Source of the DNA: Armatimonadota bacterium
Lineage (GTDB): Bacteria; Sysuimicrobiota; Sysuimicrobiia; Sysuimicrobiales; Sysuimicrobiaceae
Assembly: GCA_025059775.1 (NCBI GenBank)
Contig: JANXCW010000001.1
Coordinates: 129,588-193,587, forward strand
Length of the DNA stretch: 64,000 nucleotides
Direction: 5' to 3'
The position numbers were made by a program, and so were the translations under genes. The notes under the pieces are model-generated. The model worked only from the letters and a program-made list of their open reading frames with translations. It was not told the DNA's origin and ran no database searches. This document shows positions 25,070-34,484 of the stretch, piece by piece. Numbering within the stretch: the stretch's first letter is position 1; each line of letters begins with the position of its first letter.

Positions 25070-26749
25070 TCACCGCCACCGGAACTGCCGGCTCAATACC
25101 TCCTCCTCCACCCGCAGGATCACGGGCGCCCCGTGCGGACAGACGGCCGGCGTGCTGGCCCGGCCCAAGGCCTCCACCAGCTCCCGCATCGCCGCACGGT
25201 CCAGCCTCCGGCCCCGGCGCACCGCGGTGCGGCAGGCCAGTGCCACCAGCAGCTGCTCCCGCCATCCTTCGATCTCCTCAGGTTCTTCCTCCGCCAGAGC
25301 CGCCAGAACCCGCCCTGCCTCCTCCAGCTCGCCGATCTGCAGCACGCCGGGAAGCGACGGCGCCGCTCGCACCAAGAACGCCCGGGCACCAAACACCTCC
25401 AGTTGAAACCCCAAGGCCTCGAACTCCCCCAGCCTGCGACTGAACCGCTCCACCTGGCCTGGCCGCAGCTCGATGACCAGCGGCTCCGGGAGTGTCACGG
25501 AGGGCGGACCTGTCGATGCGTGCACGTGCTTCAGGTGCTCGTACAGGATCCGCTCGTGGGCCCGATGTTGATCGATGAGGTAGAGGCCATCCGAGGCCTC
25601 CAGCAGGATCAGCCGATCCTGTACCTGGTCCACCAGGCGCAGAGGGGGAAGGTGGGGCGTGAGGATACGGTCCAGCGCATCCTCCTCCGTCGGTTCCGCC
25701 ACCCGGTCCGCAAGCACCAGTCCGGAGGGTGCGGGTGCCAGGGAGCTGAGGACTCTTGGCCGACGGCCCAACGCAGACCGGACCGATTCCGCCAGGGCCG
25801 CCGCGAGGGCCGCCTCCTCCACCAACCGCACCTCCAGCTTGGCGGGATGCAGGTTCACGTCCACGAGTTCCGGCGCGGTCTGGATGGCCACCGCCAGGAT
25901 GGGGTGTCGGCCGCGGGGCAGAAGCCACCGGTACGCGGTCTCCACCGCATTCCATAGCCCCCTCGGCTGCGCCCATCGGCCGTTGGTGATGAAGTGCAGG
26001 TCGGTCCGGCGGGGCCGCGTCACCTCCGGGGCACTCACGAACCCCTCCACCCGGGCGTGGGCTACCTCCACCGGCTCCAGGCGAATCAGCCGGCCGACCA
26101 AGCCCGCCCCGTACACCTCGAGCAGGGTCGTTTCCAGGTCTCCGGAGCCGCTCGTGCGCAGCACCAGCCGCCGATCCACCGCGAGGGAAAAGGCCACGTG
26201 GGGAGCCGCGAGCGCCATCCGCCGCACGGTCTGGACGATGTGGGCGGTCTCCACCCGGGGATTGCGGAAGGCAGCCCGACGGACGGGGACGTTGTCGAAG
26301 AGGTGTCGGACCGTGGCGGTGGTCCCCTGGGGTCGGGGCGCGGGCTCCTGCAGCAGGCACCGGCCGTGCCGCACCACAATGCGGGATCCTACACCGTCCG
26401 TGCCCGTCGCGCTCACCAGCTCCAGCTCCGCCACCGCGGCGATGCTCGGGAGGGCTTCCCCCCGGAAGCCCAGGGTGCGGATGCCGCGAAGATCGTCCTC
26501 GGGAAGCTTGCTGGTGGCGTGCCGCTGGCAGGCGAGCCACAGCTCCTCGGGGGGAATCCCGATCCCGTCGTCGCTCACCCGGATGAGGCCGAACCCCGCA
26601 TCGTAGACCTCCACGTGCACGCGGCGGGCATTCGCATCCAGGGCGTTCTCCACCAGCTCCTTCACCACGGAGGCGGGCCGCTCCACAACCTCGCCCGCGG
26701 CGATCCGGGCCACCACATGTTCGGGCAGGATCCGGATGGGAGCGCGCAT
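25070..26749 (-). CDS. mutL: DNA mismatch repair protein MutL
   Basis: GHKL ATPase that links mismatch recognition to excision. Seen: N-terminal ARIAAGEVVERPASVVKELVENALDA (Bergerat ATP site), DDGIGI, and TLGFRGEALPSI. In the C-terminal half, DQHRAHERILYE near residue 400 matches the zinc endonuclease motif DQHA-x2-E-x4-E apart from Arg for Ala, and ACRTAVRRG plus CPHGAPV near the end fit the other endonuclease motifs. A nicking MutL is therefore likely. The length is 559 residues. The start overlaps the mutS stop by 1 bp, so the pair is co-translated. Confidence 0.95.
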   Translation of the reverse strand: MRAPIRILPEHVVARIAAGEVVERPASVVKELVENALDANARRVHVEVYDAGFGLIRVSDDGIGIPPEELWLACQRHATSKLPEDDLRGIRTLGFRGEALPSIAAVAELELVSATGTDGVGSRIVVRHGRCLLQEPAPRPQGTTATVRHLFDNVPVRRAAFRNPRVETAHIVQTVRRMALAAPHVAFSLAVDRRLVLRTSGSGDLETTLLEVYGAGLVGRLIRLEPVEVAHARVEGFVSAPEVTRPRRTDLHFITNGRWAQPRGLWNAVETAYRWLLPRGRHPILAVAIQTAPELVDVNLHPAKLEVRLVEEAALAAALAESVRSALGRRPRVLSSLAPAPSGLVLADRVAEPTEEDALDRILTPHLPPLRLVDQVQDRLILLEASDGLYLIDQHRAHERILYEHLKHVHASTGPPSVTLPEPLVIELRPGQVERFSRRLGEFEALGFQLEVFGARAFLVRAAPSLPGVLQIGELEEAGRVLAALAEEEPEEIEGWREQLLVALACRTAVRRGRRLDRAAMRELVEALGRASTPAVCPHGAPVILRVEEEVLSRQFRWR

Positions 26750-29355
26750 CAGGAGCTGCCCTCTAGCCGGCTCTTCTGCTCTACGAGCCAGCTCAGAGCC
26801 TCCCAGGGGGAGAGGCGATTGAGGTCCAGCTCCCGCAGGGCCCGTACCAGTTGCTCTCCCAGGTCCGGGCCCGGGCCGAATCCGTCAAGGGGGAGCTGCT
26901 CCGCCCTCCTCCCAGCGAGGGGCTGGGGACTCGGTGGGGAGGGCGGTGGCTGTGGGATGGCCGACTCGGCCAACAGGACTTCCGCGCGGTCCGCCACCCA
27001 CTTGGGAATCCCCGCAAGCCGGGCCACCTGGATCCCGTAGGCACGGCTTGTGGGGCCGGGTCGCACCGTATACAGGAAGATCACGCGCCCGGACTGCTCC
27101 GTGGCCGCCAGGTGCACGTTGGCTACGTGCTCAAGCTTCTCGGCGAGGGCGGTAAGCTCCAGGTAATGGGTGGCGAACAGGGTACGGGCACCGATGCGGT
27201 CGTGGAGGTCCTCCAGCACCGCCCGGGCAATGGCCAGCCCGTCCTGCGTGCTGGTCCCTCGGCCCACCTCGTCCAGGATGACGAGGCTTTGGTGGGTGGC
27301 CTGGTGGAGGATCTGGGCCGTCTCCATCATTTCCACTAAGAAGGTACTGGCTCCACCCGCGAGGTCGTCATGGGCACCCACCCGGGTGAAGATGCGGTCA
27401 ACAAGACCGATGCGGGCCGCGCGGGCCGGCACAAAGGAACCGATCTGGGCCAGGAGCACGATGAGGGCCACCTGCCGCAGGTAGGTGGACTTGCCCCCCA
27501 TATTGGGACCGGTGACGAGCAGGATGCGGGGGCCGTCTCCGCCCAGTCGGCAGTCGTTGGGGACAAAGGGCTCCCCGGCCAGGTGGGCCTCCACCACGGG
27601 ATGTCGGCCTCCCACGATGGACAGCTCCTCCCGGTGATCCAAAACCGGCCGGGTCCAGTTCCACCGCACCGCCACCTCCGCCAAGGAAAGGAAGGCATCG
27701 AGCTCCGCCACCCGGGCGGCGAGATCCAGCAGCCGCGGCGCGTGGGCCGCCACCTCGGCGGTGAGGCGATCCAGGGCCTCCCGCTCCAGGGCCGCGATGC
27801 GCTCCTCCGCACTGAGGATGCGGGCCTCCGCTTCCTTGAGGGCTAGGGTGTAGAAGCGCTCCCCCGTGGCTACGGTCTGTTTGCGGATATAGTCGGGAGG
27901 AACTAGGTGGAGGTTGGGACGGGTCACCTCGATGTAGTACCCGAACACCTTGTTGTAGCCCACCTTCAGGGACTTGATCCCCGTCCGCTCCCGCTCCCGC
28001 GCTTCCAGGCTCAACAGCCACTGCCGGGTCTGCTGGACCTCCGCCCGGGCTGCATCGAGTTCTGGGCTATAGCCTGGACGGATCCGTACCCCCTCCACAT
28101 CCTCCGCCACCGCCCCTTCCACCAGCTCCGCCACATCCCCACATGGATCCACCCCCGCCGCAAGGGCCTGGAGGGCAGGAGCCGGAGCGGCACGCAGGCG
28201 ATCGGCAATGCGGCCGATGGCCCGCAGGGCGGTGGCGAGGGTGAGGAACTCCCGACCGGAAGCCTGCCGGTGCACCACCCGACCCACCAGCCGCTCCAGA
28301 TCTCCCACCGACACCAGCTCCGCGGCGAGAGCGGCCCGCATCATGGGATCCGCCACCAGTGCGACGATGGCGTCCTGCCGCCGATGCAGTTCCGCAAGGT
28401 CCCGGATGGGCTGGGAGACCATTCGGCGCAACCACCGAGCCCCCTGGGCGGTGCGGGTGTGGTCCAGCACGCCCAGCAGACTCCCCCGCACGCTCCCCGT
28501 GCGCAGGTTGCGGGTGATCTCCAGGTTCCGACGGGTGGCGGGGTCCAGACCTACCCGGTGGCGCAGGGTTTCGGTGCGGAGCCGCACGAGCAGCGGCAAA
28601 AGGGCGGGATTGGTGCGCTCCAGGTAGGCGAGGATGGCGCCTGCAGCACCGGTGGCGGCCGGTAGGGCACTGCAACCGTACGGCTCGAGGGAGCGGACTC
28701 CGAAGTGGGCGCACAGGGCATTCCAGGCCCGCTCGGGGTCAAACCACCAGCGTTCCAAACGGGTGACCCGGCCGGGAAGCGGGATCCCCAGGGGTTCCTC
28801 CGGCACCAGGCACTCCGCGGGCGCAAGGCGCGCGAGCTCCTCCACCAGCTGCGGCGTGGACTCCAGCTCCATGGTGGCGAACTCCCCGGTGCTCACGTCC
28901 ACCCACGAAAGCCCCCATCGCCCGTTCAACGGGAGGACGGCGGCCAGATAGCGGTTCTCGGAGGCCGGTAGCAGGGCCGGCTCCGCCACCGTCCCCGGAG
29001 TGAGCACCCGGGTGACCGCCCGCTCGATCAGGCCGCGGCCGGGCGGGCTGAGCTGTTCCGCGATGGCCACGGTGTGGCCCGCAGCCAGCAGGCGCGCCAG
29101 GTAGTGGTGGAGGGCGTGGTGGGGTATGCCTGCCATGGGAACCCGGCCGCTACGGCCGAAGCTCCGGGAGGTGAGCACCACCCGGGCATCCCGGGCCACG
29201 ATGCGGGCGTCCTCGTCGAAGGCCTCGTAGAAGTCGCCCAGCCGATAGAGGAGGATGGCGTGCGGGTACTGGCGTTTGAGCTCCAGGTACTGGCGGCGGG
29301 AGGGGACGAGCTCGTCCTCCGCCCGCGGGCTGCGCCGCTTCCCTTCCGCGCTCAT
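26749..29355 (-). CDS. mutS: DNA mismatch repair protein MutS
   Basis: Mismatch sensor ATPase. Seen: GDFYEAFDEDA near residue 41 carrying the Phe-x-Glu mismatch wedge, the connector and lever regions, TGPNMGGKST (Walker A), DEVGRGTSTQDG (Walker B and signature) and FATHYLELT. The length is 868 residues, normal. It is the first gene of the mutS-mutL operon and starts 40 bp from the divergent FAD oxidoreductase, so both promoters are packed into the short gap. Confidence 0.97.
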   Translation of the reverse strand: MSAEGKRRSPRAEDELVPSRRQYLELKRQYPHAILLYRLGDFYEAFDEDARIVARDARVVLTSRSFGRSGRVPMAGIPHHALHHYLARLLAAGHTVAIAEQLSPPGRGLIERAVTRVLTPGTVAEPALLPASENRYLAAVLPLNGRWGLSWVDVSTGEFATMELESTPQLVEELARLAPAECLVPEEPLGIPLPGRVTRLERWWFDPERAWNALCAHFGVRSLEPYGCSALPAATGAAGAILAYLERTNPALLPLLVRLRTETLRHRVGLDPATRRNLEITRNLRTGSVRGSLLGVLDHTRTAQGARWLRRMVSQPIRDLAELHRRQDAIVALVADPMMRAALAAELVSVGDLERLVGRVVHRQASGREFLTLATALRAIGRIADRLRAAPAPALQALAAGVDPCGDVAELVEGAVAEDVEGVRIRPGYSPELDAARAEVQQTRQWLLSLEARERERTGIKSLKVGYNKVFGYYIEVTRPNLHLVPPDYIRKQTVATGERFYTLALKEAEARILSAEERIAALEREALDRLTAEVAAHAPRLLDLAARVAELDAFLSLAEVAVRWNWTRPVLDHREELSIVGGRHPVVEAHLAGEPFVPNDCRLGGDGPRILLVTGPNMGGKSTYLRQVALIVLLAQIGSFVPARAARIGLVDRIFTRVGAHDDLAGGASTFLVEMMETAQILHQATHQSLVILDEVGRGTSTQDGLAIARAVLEDLHDRIGARTLFATHYLELTALAEKLEHVANVHLAATEQSGRVIFLYTVRPGPTSRAYGIQVARLAGIPKWVADRAEVLLAESAIPQPPPSPPSPQPLAGRRAEQLPLDGFGPGPDLGEQLVRALRELDLNRLSPWEALSWLVEQKSRLEGSS

Positions 29356-29395
29356 GGTTCCCTCCCGGCTCGGCGCACCCCATTATAGGAAGTGC

Positions 29396-30811
29396 ATGAA
29401 GGCACGGAAGACTGAAAACACCGGGTGCACCACCGGGCGACGCAGGATGCTGCTTCTCCTCTTGGGGCTGCTCCTCACCGCCCGGCTGGAGGCTGCCCCC
29501 GCCCGTACGCTATCCGTGGACGTCCTGGTCATCGGGGGAACCCCCGCAGGGATTGCCGCGGCGGTGGCCGCAGCCCGCACGGGCCGTCGGACGCACCTGG
29601 TGGAGGCGTTGCCCAAGCTGGGCGGGGTCATCACCTGGGCATGGCTTACCACCTTCGACATGAACCTCACCCCCGCAGGCACCCACCTCACCCGTGGCCT
29701 CTTTCTGGAGTACTACCGGCAGCTGGGGCTGAGCTTCGACCTGCACGAGGCGGTCGACAAGCTCACCTGGGCTGTGTGGCGGGAGCCCTTGGTAGGCTCG
29801 ACGACGAGTGCGCCGCTCCGACGGCTCCTGCGGGAAGGAGATCGGATCACAGGCGCGGAGCTCGAGGATCGGGACTGGCAGCGCACCCTCCTGGTGCGGG
29901 CAAAGCAGATAGTGGATGCCACCGATGACGCGGACGTCGCCGCGGCCGCGGGCGTCCCTTACGTGCTGGGTCGGCCCGGCCCTGATGGGAAACCGTGGAT
30001 GCAGCCCGCCACCCTCATCTTCCGGTTACGGGGGGTGGACTGGAGACGGCTGGTGGCGGACATCCTCCGGCGCAGGGCCGCGGGGGCAGATCCCGCCCGG
30101 TGGGGCGTGAACGGGAAGGCCGCGTGGGGGTATCAGGAGGTCGCCCAGCGCTACCGGTCCACCCAGCCCGAGGTGGGGGTATTGGGCCTCAACCTGGCCC
30201 TGCAGAACGACGGGAGCGTGCTCGTGAACGCCCTGCAGGTGTACTTCGTGAACGGACTCAATCCTGAGTCGACCGCGCTCGGCATGGAGCGGGCCCAACG
30301 GGAGCTGCCGCACGTGGTGCGTCACCTTCGGGAGCGCGTCCCGGGCTTCGAGCAAGCAGAACTCGCGGGTTGGGCCCCGATGCTCTACATCCGGGAGACC
30401 CGCCACATCATGGGGCTGTACACCCTTACCGTGGATGATATCCTCTCGGGCCGTCGGTTCGAGGATCGGGTGGCCTTAGCTTCCTATCCCATCGACATTC
30501 ACCCCTACGTCCCCGGCTGGACAAACCCGTACCCCACCGTGCGCATCGTCTACAGCATCCCCCTGCGATCCCTCATCCCCCAGGAAGTGCGCAACCTCCT
30601 GGTGGCCTCCCGATCCTTCTCCGCCACCTCAGAGGCCGCGGGCTCTGCCCGCGTCATCCCCACCACCATGGCCATGGGACAGGCCGCGGGGGTGGTGGCC
30701 GCCTTCTGTGCCCGGATCGGGTGCACTCCCGCGGAGGTGGTGCGTCGGCCAGAACTCCTGCGGGAGGTGCAGGCCCTCCTCCGATCGCAGGGCGCGTACC
30801 TGGGGGAGTGA
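29396..30811 (+). CDS. Exported FAD-dependent oxidoreductase (FAD_oxidored family)
   Basis: Flavoprotein with a signal-like N-terminus (about residues 15-34, hydrophobic after an Arg-rich start) and an immediate dinucleotide-binding motif VLVIGGTPAGIAAAVAAARTG. Later features: GGVITWAWLTTFDM, VDATDDADVAAAAGVPY, and a C-terminal GSARVIPTTMAMGQAAGVVAA, the FAD-closing motif of Pfam FAD_oxidored proteins. The length is 471 residues. The ATG at 29396 follows AGGAAG; TATAGG is 6 nt upstream. The substrate is unknown. It lies before the BMP transporter but is separated by a terminator-like hairpin. Confidence 0.78.
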   Translation: MKARKTENTGCTTGRRRMLLLLLGLLLTARLEAAPARTLSVDVLVIGGTPAGIAAAVAAARTGRRTHLVEALPKLGGVITWAWLTTFDMNLTPAGTHLTRGLFLEYYRQLGLSFDLHEAVDKLTWAVWREPLVGSTTSAPLRRLLREGDRITGAELEDRDWQRTLLVRAKQIVDATDDADVAAAAGVPYVLGRPGPDGKPWMQPATLIFRLRGVDWRRLVADILRRRAAGADPARWGVNGKAAWGYQEVAQRYRSTQPEVGVLGLNLALQNDGSVLVNALQVYFVNGLNPESTALGMERAQRELPHVVRHLRERVPGFEQAELAGWAPMLYIRETRHIMGLYTLTVDDILSGRRFEDRVALASYPIDIHPYVPGWTNPYPTVRIVYSIPLRSLIPQEVRNLLVASRSFSATSEAAGSARVIPTTMAMGQAAGVVAAFCARIGCTPAEVVRRPELLREVQALLRSQGAYLGE

Positions 30812-30846
30812 GCATAGAGCTCAGCTCTTATTCGGGTCCTCGCACT

Positions 30847-30866
30847 CCCCCGGACCCATCCGGGGG
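30847..30866 (+). terminator. Terminator-like hairpin after the FAD oxidoreductase
   Basis: CCCCCGGA pairs perfectly with TCCGGGGG around a CCCA loop, 36 bp after the stop codon. The following sequence (ATATTGTTC) is only moderately T-rich, so termination may be partial or Rho-aided. Confidence 0.5.
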
Positions 30867-30954
30867 ATATTGTTCACTTATCTGAGAACGATTCCCAGCC
30901 TGTCCCTGGAGGCAGACCCACCGGTTGCGATAGCCTGGTGGTGGAGGCCTGGGC

Positions 30955-32517
30955 GTGCGCTTCTCCGTCCCCACCCCGGTTACGGATCTCCCGACGCGTC
31001 CCCGTGCGGAGGAAGTCCCGCTCGTCGCCCTGCGCGGCATCGTAAAGGTTTTCCCCGGGGTCGTGGCCAATGATCGCGTGACCCTGGAGGTGCGCGCGGG
31101 TGAGGTGCACGCGCTGCTGGGTGAGAACGGGGCGGGGAAGACAACCCTGGTGAACATCCTGTACGGAATCTACCAGCCCGACGCCGGGGAGATCCTCGTG
31201 GAGGGTCGGCCCGTGCGGATCCGCTCGCCCAGGGACGCCATCGCCCTCGGTATCGGCATGGTCCCCCAGCATCCGCAGCTGGTGCGCCGGCACACGGTGG
31301 CAGAGAACATCGCCCTGGGGCTGCCGGGCCTCCCTTTCCTCCGGCCCCTGCGGGCGCTGGAGACCCGCATCCAGCAGCTGGGGGAGCGGTACGGACTCGC
31401 GGTGGATCCCCGGGCCCGGGTGGCAGAGCTCTCCGCGGGGGAGCAGCAGCGGGTGGAGATCCTGCGGGTCCTGCTACGGGGTGCGAGGATCCTCGTGCTC
31501 GACGAGCCCACCACCGCCCTGACTCCGCAGGAGGCGGGGGTCCTGTTCCGGGTGCTGCGCCGCATGCGGGAGGAAGGGTGTGCGGTGATCCTCATCACCC
31601 ACAGGTTAGAAGAGGTGATGGAGGCGAGCGACCGGGTGACGGTGCTGCGGCGGGGACGGGTGGTCGGGACGCTCCGCACCTCCGAGGCGGACGCGCGGCA
31701 GCTGGCTCGGCTGATGGTGGGGCAGGAGGTGCAGTCCAGCTCCCGCCGCACCCCGCGTCCCCCGGGGCCCGAGGTTCTAGTCCTGGAGGAGGTCTGGGCC
31801 CCGGGGGATGGAGGCATCCCTGCCTTGCGGGGAGTTTCCCTGGAGGTGCACTCAGGCGAGGTGTTCGGACTCGCCGGGGTCGCGGGGAACGGGCAGCGGG
31901 AGTGCGTGGAGGTGTGCACGGGGCTGCGGAGAAGGATGCGCGGGAGGGTGCAGGTGCTGGGTCAAGAAGTGGTTCACCCGGATCCGCGGAGGCTCCACGA
32001 GGCCGGGGTGGCACACGTACCGGAGGACCGGTTGCGCCGGGGAGTGGTGGGCAGCCTCTCCGTGGCGGAGAACCTGGTGCTAAAGCGGTACAGACAGCCG
32101 CCTTTCGTCCGGGGGCCGTTTCTGGACCGGCGCGCGGTGGAAGCCTTTGCCCGCCGCCTCATGGCCGCCTACGCCATCGACGCCCCGGACCCCTCCACGC
32201 CCGCCCGACTCCTCTCCGGAGGCAATCTCCAGAGGCTCATCCTGGCCCGGGAGCTCACGGGAGAGCCCCGGCTCATCGTGGCCTCCCACCCCACGAGCGG
32301 CCTAGACGTGGCCGCCACCCGACAGGTGCGGCGCATCCTTCTGGAGCGGCGGGATGCCGGGGCCGGGGTGTTCCTCGTATCCGAGGACCTCGAGGAGATC
32401 CTGGAACTCTCCGACCGCGTCGGGGTGATGTTCCGGGGGCGGGTGGTCGGGGTCCTGTCCGCGGAAGAGGCGGACCCGGAGCGACTGGGGCTGTGGATGA
32501 TGGGACACGGGGTATGA
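30955..32517 (+). CDS. ABC transporter ATP-binding protein, BMP/nucleoside type (two ATPase domains)
   Basis: ATPase of a CUT2/BMP-type importer (NupA/YufO-like). The first domain has Walker A GENGAGKT (56-63), a signature LSAGEQQRVEI and Walker B ILVLDEPT. The second has a degenerate P-loop region (GVAGNGQRE), a signature LSGGNLQR and SHPTSGLD, the expected pattern for these asymmetric fused ATPases. The length is 520 residues. The GTG start follows GGTGGAGG. Its stop overlaps the permease start by 4 bp. A purine riboswitch, common before such operons in Bacillota, is not visible in the 143-bp leader region. Confidence 0.92.
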   Translation: MRFSVPTPVTDLPTRPRAEEVPLVALRGIVKVFPGVVANDRVTLEVRAGEVHALLGENGAGKTTLVNILYGIYQPDAGEILVEGRPVRIRSPRDAIALGIGMVPQHPQLVRRHTVAENIALGLPGLPFLRPLRALETRIQQLGERYGLAVDPRARVAELSAGEQQRVEILRVLLRGARILVLDEPTTALTPQEAGVLFRVLRRMREEGCAVILITHRLEEVMEASDRVTVLRRGRVVGTLRTSEADARQLARLMVGQEVQSSSRRTPRPPGPEVLVLEEVWAPGDGGIPALRGVSLEVHSGEVFGLAGVAGNGQRECVEVCTGLRRRMRGRVQVLGQEVVHPDPRRLHEAGVAHVPEDRLRRGVVGSLSVAENLVLKRYRQPPFVRGPFLDRRAVEAFARRLMAAYAIDAPDPSTPARLLSGGNLQRLILARELTGEPRLIVASHPTSGLDVAATRQVRRILLERRDAGAGVFLVSEDLEEILELSDRVGVMFRGRVVGVLSAEEADPERLGLWMMGHGV

Positions 32518-33620
32518 GGCGCATCGGCCCCTTCCTCGTGACGCCAAATCCTTCTCCCTCCTGGGGCTGGAGCACCATCGTCTCGCTCCTCGCCATCGCC
32601 GGGGCCCTCGTTGCCGCGGGCGGGGTATTCTGGGCCTATGGGGTAGCGCCCCTTGTGGCCTACCGGACCATGGCGGAGGGGACGTTCCTGGATCCCCGGG
32701 CTCTCCCAGAGGTGGTCCGGCGGGCGATTCCCCTCCTGCTGGTGGGCTCAGGGCTCGTATTGGCCTTTCGGGCTCAGTTCTGGAACATCGGCGCGGAGGG
32801 GCAGATATTGAGCGGGGCCGTGGCGGCTACGGGGGTTGCCCTGTTCTCTCCCCTTCCTCCCGCCCTCCTGATCCCGGGGATGTTCGTGGCCGGGTTTGCC
32901 CTCGGGGCCCTGTGGGCTGCGGTACCCGCACTCCTGCGGTTGCGATGGGGTGCCCACGAGGTGCTCACCACGCTCCTGCTGAACTACGTGGCCGCCTACG
33001 GAGTGGAGTGGCTGGTGCACGGCCCGTGGAAGGGGTCGAGCATGATGGGCTTCGCGTACACGGACCTCTTCCCGGAGGCCGCTTGGCTCCCCCTTTTGGG
33101 CACCACACGGATGCATTGGCCCACCCTGGCCCTCGGTCTGGGGTGGGCGATCTTCGGCAGCGTGCTGCTATCCAGGACGGTCCTGGGGTTCGAGATCCGG
33201 GTCCAGGGTGAGAACCCGGAAGCGGCCCGGTACGCGGGGATTCCCGCGACCCGCACCGTCTTGGCCGTCGCCCTGCTCTCCGGCGGCGCCGCAGGACTCG
33301 CGGGGGTGGGAGAGGTGGCAGGGATCCACCACCGGCTGCTGAGCCCAGGACAGATCTCCATGGGCTACGGGTATGCAGGGATCCTGGTGGCGTGGTTGGC
33401 CCGTGGGAACCCGCTCGGGGCCATCCCGAGCGCGTTCCTGCTGGGTCTGGTCTTCACGAGCGGGGACGTGATGCAGGTGGCTCTCCAGATGCCCTTCCGG
33501 GTCACGGACGTCTTCAACGGACTCCTCCTCCTTTTCCTCGTCGGGAGCACGCCGCTGCTGCAGATGCGGATCCGGCGGGTGTCTGGAGCTGGGGGAGAGG
33601 CATGGACGTCCTCCTCGTGA
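32514..33620 (+). CDS. BMP-type ABC transporter permease 1 (YufP-like)
   Basis: Integral membrane subunit with about 9-10 hydrophobic helices. Seen: FWNIGAEGQILSGA, AHEVLTTLLLNY, and GFEIRVQGENPEAARYAGI, all hallmarks of BPD_transp_2 permeases of nucleoside/simple-sugar importers. The length is 368 residues. ATG overlaps the ATPase stop (ATGA). The 3' end overlaps the second permease by 19 bp, so the operon is tightly coupled. Confidence 0.92.
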   Translation: MRRIGPFLVTPNPSPSWGWSTIVSLLAIAGALVAAGGVFWAYGVAPLVAYRTMAEGTFLDPRALPEVVRRAIPLLLVGSGLVLAFRAQFWNIGAEGQILSGAVAATGVALFSPLPPALLIPGMFVAGFALGALWAAVPALLRLRWGAHEVLTTLLLNYVAAYGVEWLVHGPWKGSSMMGFAYTDLFPEAAWLPLLGTTRMHWPTLALGLGWAIFGSVLLSRTVLGFEIRVQGENPEAARYAGIPATRTVLAVALLSGGAAGLAGVGEVAGIHHRLLSPGQISMGYGYAGILVAWLARGNPLGAIPSAFLLGLVFTSGDVMQVALQMPFRVTDVFNGLLLLFLVGSTPLLQMRIRRVSGAGGEAWTSSS

Positions 33621-34465
33621 CCTTCCTGCGGGCCCTCGCCTTCGGCACCCCGCTTTTGTGGGCCGCCCTGGGCGAGATCGTGGCAGAGCGTAGTGGCGTG
33701 GTGAACCTTGGGGTGGAGGGGATGATGCTCCTCGGCGCCTTCTTTGCCTTCGCCACAGCCCAGCTCACCGGATTCCCCGCCCTGGGGCTGGGCGTGGCCG
33801 CACTCGTGGGAGGGGCAGCAGCCCTGGTGCACGCCGTGGTGTGCGTCCGGCTGCGGGGCAACCAGTACGTCTCGGGGCTTGCCCTGGGCATGGTAGGGGT
33901 AGGGATCGCGGGACTCCTAGGCCGGGGATGGGAGGGGACACCGCTCCGAACTCCTCTCCCGGAGCTCTCCTGGCTCACCCTCTCGGGGTTGGTGCTGAGC
34001 GGGGTCGTGTGGGTCTTCCTCTACCACAGCCGGTGGGGCATCATCCTCCGGTCCGTGGGGGAATCGCCGGCCGCCGCGGACGCCCAGGGGGTTCAGGTGT
34101 TCCTGGTTCGGTACCTGGCGGTAGGGTTCGGCGGGCTCACCGCAGGCATCGCGGGTGGGTTCCTCTCCGTAGCGTACCGGCCTAGCTGGACCGAGGGGAT
34201 GACTGCGGGCATGGGGTGGATCGCCATCGCCATCACGGTCTTTTCGGGATGGGATCCCCTCCGGGCCGTGGCAGGCTCCCTGCTCTTCGGAGCCCTGTTC
34301 CACCTCAGCTTCCGGCTGCAGGGCTTCGTCGCTCCGGAGCTGCTGAAGATGGCACCGTACCTGGGAACCATCCTGGTCCTCACCGTAGCCACGGCCCGCA
34401 GGGGAGCTTGGTGGCAAGAGGTCCCGGAGGCCCTGGGAGCCCCCTATGTGCGGGGGGAACGCTGA
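33602..34465 (+). CDS. BMP-type ABC transporter permease 2 (YufQ-like)
   Basis: Second membrane subunit of the importer: ALGEIVAERSGVVNLGVEGMM at the N-terminus, GNQYVSGLALGMVG, GIILRSVGESPAAADAQGV, and AGMGWIAIAITVFSGWDP near the C-terminus are family hallmarks. The length is 287 residues with about eight hydrophobic helices. ATG 33602 lies inside the end of permease 1. The binding protein follows 19 bp after the stop. Confidence 0.92.
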   Translation: MDVLLVTFLRALAFGTPLLWAALGEIVAERSGVVNLGVEGMMLLGAFFAFATAQLTGFPALGLGVAALVGGAAALVHAVVCVRLRGNQYVSGLALGMVGVGIAGLLGRGWEGTPLRTPLPELSWLTLSGLVLSGVVWVFLYHSRWGIILRSVGESPAAADAQGVQVFLVRYLAVGFGGLTAGIAGGFLSVAYRPSWTEGMTAGMGWIAIAITVFSGWDPLRAVAGSLLFGALFHLSFRLQGFVAPELLKMAPYLGTILVLTVATARRGAWWQEVPEALGAPYVRGER

Positions 34466-34484
34466 TTCGGAAAGGAGGGAGAGC

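Noticed and set aside
30812-30954. Purine riboswitch before the BMP transporter
   Set aside because: The conserved purine-aptamer core words are absent; only a terminator-like hairpin is visible.
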